A stretch of DNA of 7,650 nucleotides from the NCBI GenBank assembly GCA_016844295.1, contig JAENIV010000044.1:1-7650 (forward strand). The letters run 5' to 3'. The notes under the pieces are model-generated. The model ran no database searches and was not told the origin of the DNA. It saw nothing but the letters and a program-made list of their open reading frames with translations. A program made the position numbers and the translations under genes. This DNA is from Candidatus Berkelbacteria bacterium. Lineage in GTDB: Bacteria; Patescibacteriota; UBA1384; UBA12157; JAENIV01. The first letter of the stretch is position 1, and each line of letters begins with the position of its first letter. This document shows, piece after piece, positions 6,012-7,650 of the stretch.

Positions 6012-6221
6012 ATGAATAAAATTCATTTTATTGGGATAAAAGGTGTCGGTATGACGGCCCTGGCATTATATTGCAAGGAAAAGGGTTATGAAATTACCGG
6101 CTCTGACGTTAGTGAACAATTTATTACAGAACAATCATTAGAAAAATCTCAAATACCAGTGTCTGTTTTTGATGAAGAAAATATTAATGAAAGAAGCCAA
6201 AAAAAAGCATTTAGATATTAA
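6012..6221 (+). CDS. murC: MurC N-terminal fragment ending at the frameshift stop
   Basis: This 69-residue product is what translation from the murC start would give. Residues 1 to about 58 are the UDP-binding Rossmann-like half-domain, with the glycine loop GIKGVGM (8-14) and the TGSD turn (29-32). The last 11 residues (NERSQKKAFRY) are out-of-frame sequence and resemble nothing. It contains no ATP-binding or ligase residues, so it cannot be an enzyme. The start codon and ribosome site are good, which indicates that the gene was functional in a recent ancestor or still is, if the break is an artefact. Confidence 0.55.
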   Translation: MNKIHFIGIKGVGMTALALYCKEKGYEITGSDVSEQFITEQSLEKSQIPVSVFDEENINERSQKKAFRY

Positions 6222-7359
6222 AACTTACTCTGAAGCGCTGGGGCTTTTTTCTGGGGAAAATCAGGTCATTGCAGTTTCAGGGATTCACGGGAAGACAACG
6301 ACGACCGCTTTAATAAGTTTTATCCTGACAAAAGCAAATTTAGACCCCAGTTTTATTATTGGCGCAGGTGAAGTAATTTCGTTAGGGACAACCGGACACT
6401 ACGGTAAAGGAGATTATTTTGTTCTTGAGGCAGATGAATATCGTAAAAGCCCTGAAGATAACACTCCAAAATTTTTCGATTTATCTCCCGAAATTGAAAT
6501 TATTACAAGTATCGAAATGGATCATCCGGATGTATTTGCCTCTGAAGAAGAAGTCTATGCAGCCTTTTATAAATTTGCTTGTCGAATACCCAGAAAGGGT
6601 ATTATCATTATATGTTTTGACTATTCCAAAGCCAAAAAATTACAAAGATCATTAGCAGACCGTAATATTGAAACATACGGTTTTCAAGAAGGTGCCGCCT
6701 GGCAAATTATCAACTTTCAAGAAAACCAAAATTATAGTGAGTTTAGCATGGGCCATAAAGGTGAGGAAATCGGTCCATTTAAAATAAAAATTGCCGGCAA
6801 AGCGAATGTTCTAAATTCCGCCGCCGCAGTGATTGCGTGTATTAAAATTGGCCTAAACTCAAAAGTATTACAAAAAATATTACCAGACTTTAAGCCGGTT
6901 ACAAGGAGATTTGAAAAAATTGGTCAAGTCGGCGAGACAATAATAATTGATGATTATGCTCATCACCCACGAGCAATTAGCATGACTCTTGAGGCTATTA
7001 AAAATAAATATCCGGATTATAAAATTTGGTGTGTATTCCAACCTCATACATTTTCGCGCACGAAAGAATTATTAGGAGAATTTGCGACAGCCTTTAAAAA
7101 CGCTGATAAAGTTATCATCACAGATATTTTTTCTTCGGCCCGTGAAAATGAAATTACTATTTCCGGAGGGGAACTTGCAAATGCTATCCGCCAAAATCAA
7201 CGAAATGTACGATTTATTGATGATAAGGAAAAAATTATTCCAGAAATAATCGATAATTTGAAAGGCAAAGATATTATTATGACTGTCGGTGCAGGAGATA
7301 TTTATAAGATCGGTTATAAATTATTAGAAATATTAAAAGATGAAAATAAAAAAAATTAA
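6169..7359 (+). pseudogene. murC: MurC ATP-binding and C-terminal domains in the +1 frame
   Basis: The open stretch begins at a TTG (6169) that lies within the end of the N-terminal half and has no fitting ribosome site, so it is probably not a true start. ATG 6172 and 6187 are alternatives, equally unsupported. It encodes the central ATPase domain (P-loop at residues 37-46 of this stretch, EADEY 87-91, a SPEDNTP insert 94-100, SIEMDHPDVF 114-123) and the C-terminal domain (DDYAHHP 261-267, QPHTFSRTKELL 291-302, TVGAGDIY 372-379). The P-loop has Ile where most MurC have Thr (GIHGK for GTHGK). No further damage is visible. Confidence 0.7.
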
Positions 7360-7650
7360 TGAAATAATTCCAGCAATTCGTGAACATGTAGTAATGAGCG
7401 ATTTCACTACTTGGCGTGTCGGTGGCGTGGCGGATTATTTTATCGAAACAAAAAATGTTCAAGATCTGTCCAGAGTTGTTAAATTAGCTATTGAAAATAA
7501 AATACCATATTTTGTTTTAGGCAATGGGTCAAATATTTTATTTTCAGATTATGGATTTCCGGGACTTGTAATTAAAAATTCAACAGAAAATATGGCAGTT
7601 TTAAAAGAAAAAAGTCAAATAATTGCTGATTCCGGAGTTATGCTTTCTCG
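7340..7650 (+). CDS. murB: UDP-N-acetylenolpyruvoylglucosamine reductase, N-terminal part (cut by window end)
   Basis: MurB is the FAD-dependent, NADPH-using enzyme that reduces UDP-GlcNAc-enolpyruvate to UDP-MurNAc, the MurC substrate. The frame from ATG 7340 runs to the window end (103 full codons). It shows the FAD-binding start MSDFTTWRVGGVADYFIE (19-36) and the signature VLGNGSNILFSDYGFPGLVI (59-78), followed by a strand ending IIADSGVMLS. The catalytic C-terminal region lies beyond the window. The start overlaps murC by 20 nt. The ribosome site is weak (GAAATATTAAAAG before the ATG), so expression probably depends on translation from murC. If murC really breaks at 6221, the ribosomes that would feed this start are lost. 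Confidence 0.93.
   Translation, partial: MKIKKINEIIPAIREHVVMSDFTTWRVGGVADYFIETKNVQDLSRVVKLAIENKIPYFVLGNGSNILFSDYGFPGLVIKNSTENMAVLKEKSQIIADSGVMLS

Larger units (their letters stand above)
6012..7359 (+). pseudogene. murC: UDP-N-acetylmuramate--L-alanine ligase, frameshifted with a small deletion
   Basis: MurC couples L-Ala to UDP-MurNAc using ATP. The ATG at 6012 has GAGG (6001-6004) 7 nt upstream and opens with a normal MurC N-terminus (IHFIGIKGVGM, then GYEITGSDVSE). The frame holds to about FDEENI (6186), then runs out of homology and stops at TAA 6219-6221. The rest of MurC continues in the +1 frame from about 6180, with ILMKEAKKKHL, the P-loop SGIHGKTTTT, EADEY, MDHPDVF, DDYAHHPR, FQPHTFSRTKELL and VGAGDIYKIG. 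Comparing with family architecture, the strand around the 'DLVV-SSAI' motif that should follow the acidic loop is absent, so about 20 codons are lost along with the frame. Total length is a little short for MurC (usually 455-490). Mpl is the alternative family, but murB follows directly, which favours MurC. It overlaps murB by 20 nt. Confidence 0.82.

Noticed and set aside
6198..6221. Programmed frameshift at the A8 run (6199-6206) in murC
   Set aside because: A classic -1 slip on A runs gives the wrong frame; a +1 move is needed. Even with it, the strand expected before EAKKKHL is missing, and MKEAKKK just upstream already reads in the second frame, so the break lies before the A run.
6419..6655. 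Second + strand open frame inside murC
   Set aside because: It is an out-of-frame shadow of the EADEY to DHPDVF region, which is clearly coding in the other frame.
7277..7462. Antisense open frame across the murC-murB junction
   Set aside because: It is opposite two well-supported genes, and its composition is that expected from AT-rich antisense.
1..7650. CRISPR array, tRNA or rRNA genes
   Set aside because: No regularly spaced repeats and no tRNA-like or rRNA-like sequence were seen; nearly all bases are accounted for by protein genes.

Overview
The window is an AT-rich segment of a bacterial division and cell wall (dcw) cluster, with every supported gene on the + strand. The order is: the 3' end of an unidentified gene, a terminator and promoter, pgeF, murD, ftsW, murG, a PMT-family mannosyltransferase gene, murC and the start of murB. 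Tight packing (two ATGA overlaps, one TAATG overlap, overlaps of 14 and 20 nt), small proteins and clade-flavoured motifs (GIKGVGM in MurC, GTKGKGTTTT in MurD, EADEY...DHPDVF in MurC) suggest a Candidate Phyla Radiation (Patescibacteria) genome, perhaps from a metagenome. This placement is inference from gene order and motif style, not from a marker gene. UGA appears to work as a stop (pgeF and murD both end in TGA), so the UGA-glycine code of some CPR groups is not indicated.

Layout. Positions 2-184 hold the tail of an unrecognised gene. It is closed by a rho-independent terminator (204-234), which is followed by a small inverted repeat and an extended -10 promoter that probably starts the operon. 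pgeF (302-1054) encodes the LACC1/YfiH-type peptidoglycan editing factor. murD (1051-2418) is full length in one frame but carries an internal ochre codon at 1960-1962. ftsW (2415-3524) and murG (3524-4582) look intact. A 453-residue PMT/GT39 protein (4569-5930) lies between murG and murC. Its 5' end contains a GC-richer, hairpin-bearing block (about 4623-4724) that looks foreign. Its 3' end is copied twice into the 81-nt spacer before murC, once inverted and once direct. murC (6012-7359) is split by a frame change accompanied by loss of roughly 20 codons. murB (7340 to the window end) is cut by the window edge.

How the genes fit together. MurB and MurC act early in making UDP-MurNAc-peptide (MurC adds L-Ala), MurD adds D-Glu, MurG makes lipid II and FtsW polymerises it at the septum. 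PgeF removes wrongly coupled MurNAc-L-Ser products in E. coli. PMT would mannosylate exported proteins from a polyprenyl-phosphate-mannose donor.

The most notable points are that both ATP-dependent Mur ligases visible here carry disabling lesions while every other gene reads cleanly, and that the PMT gene is flanked by repeat structures at both ends. The lesions could be real pseudogenes, assembly errors or strain variation. The sequence alone cannot decide.
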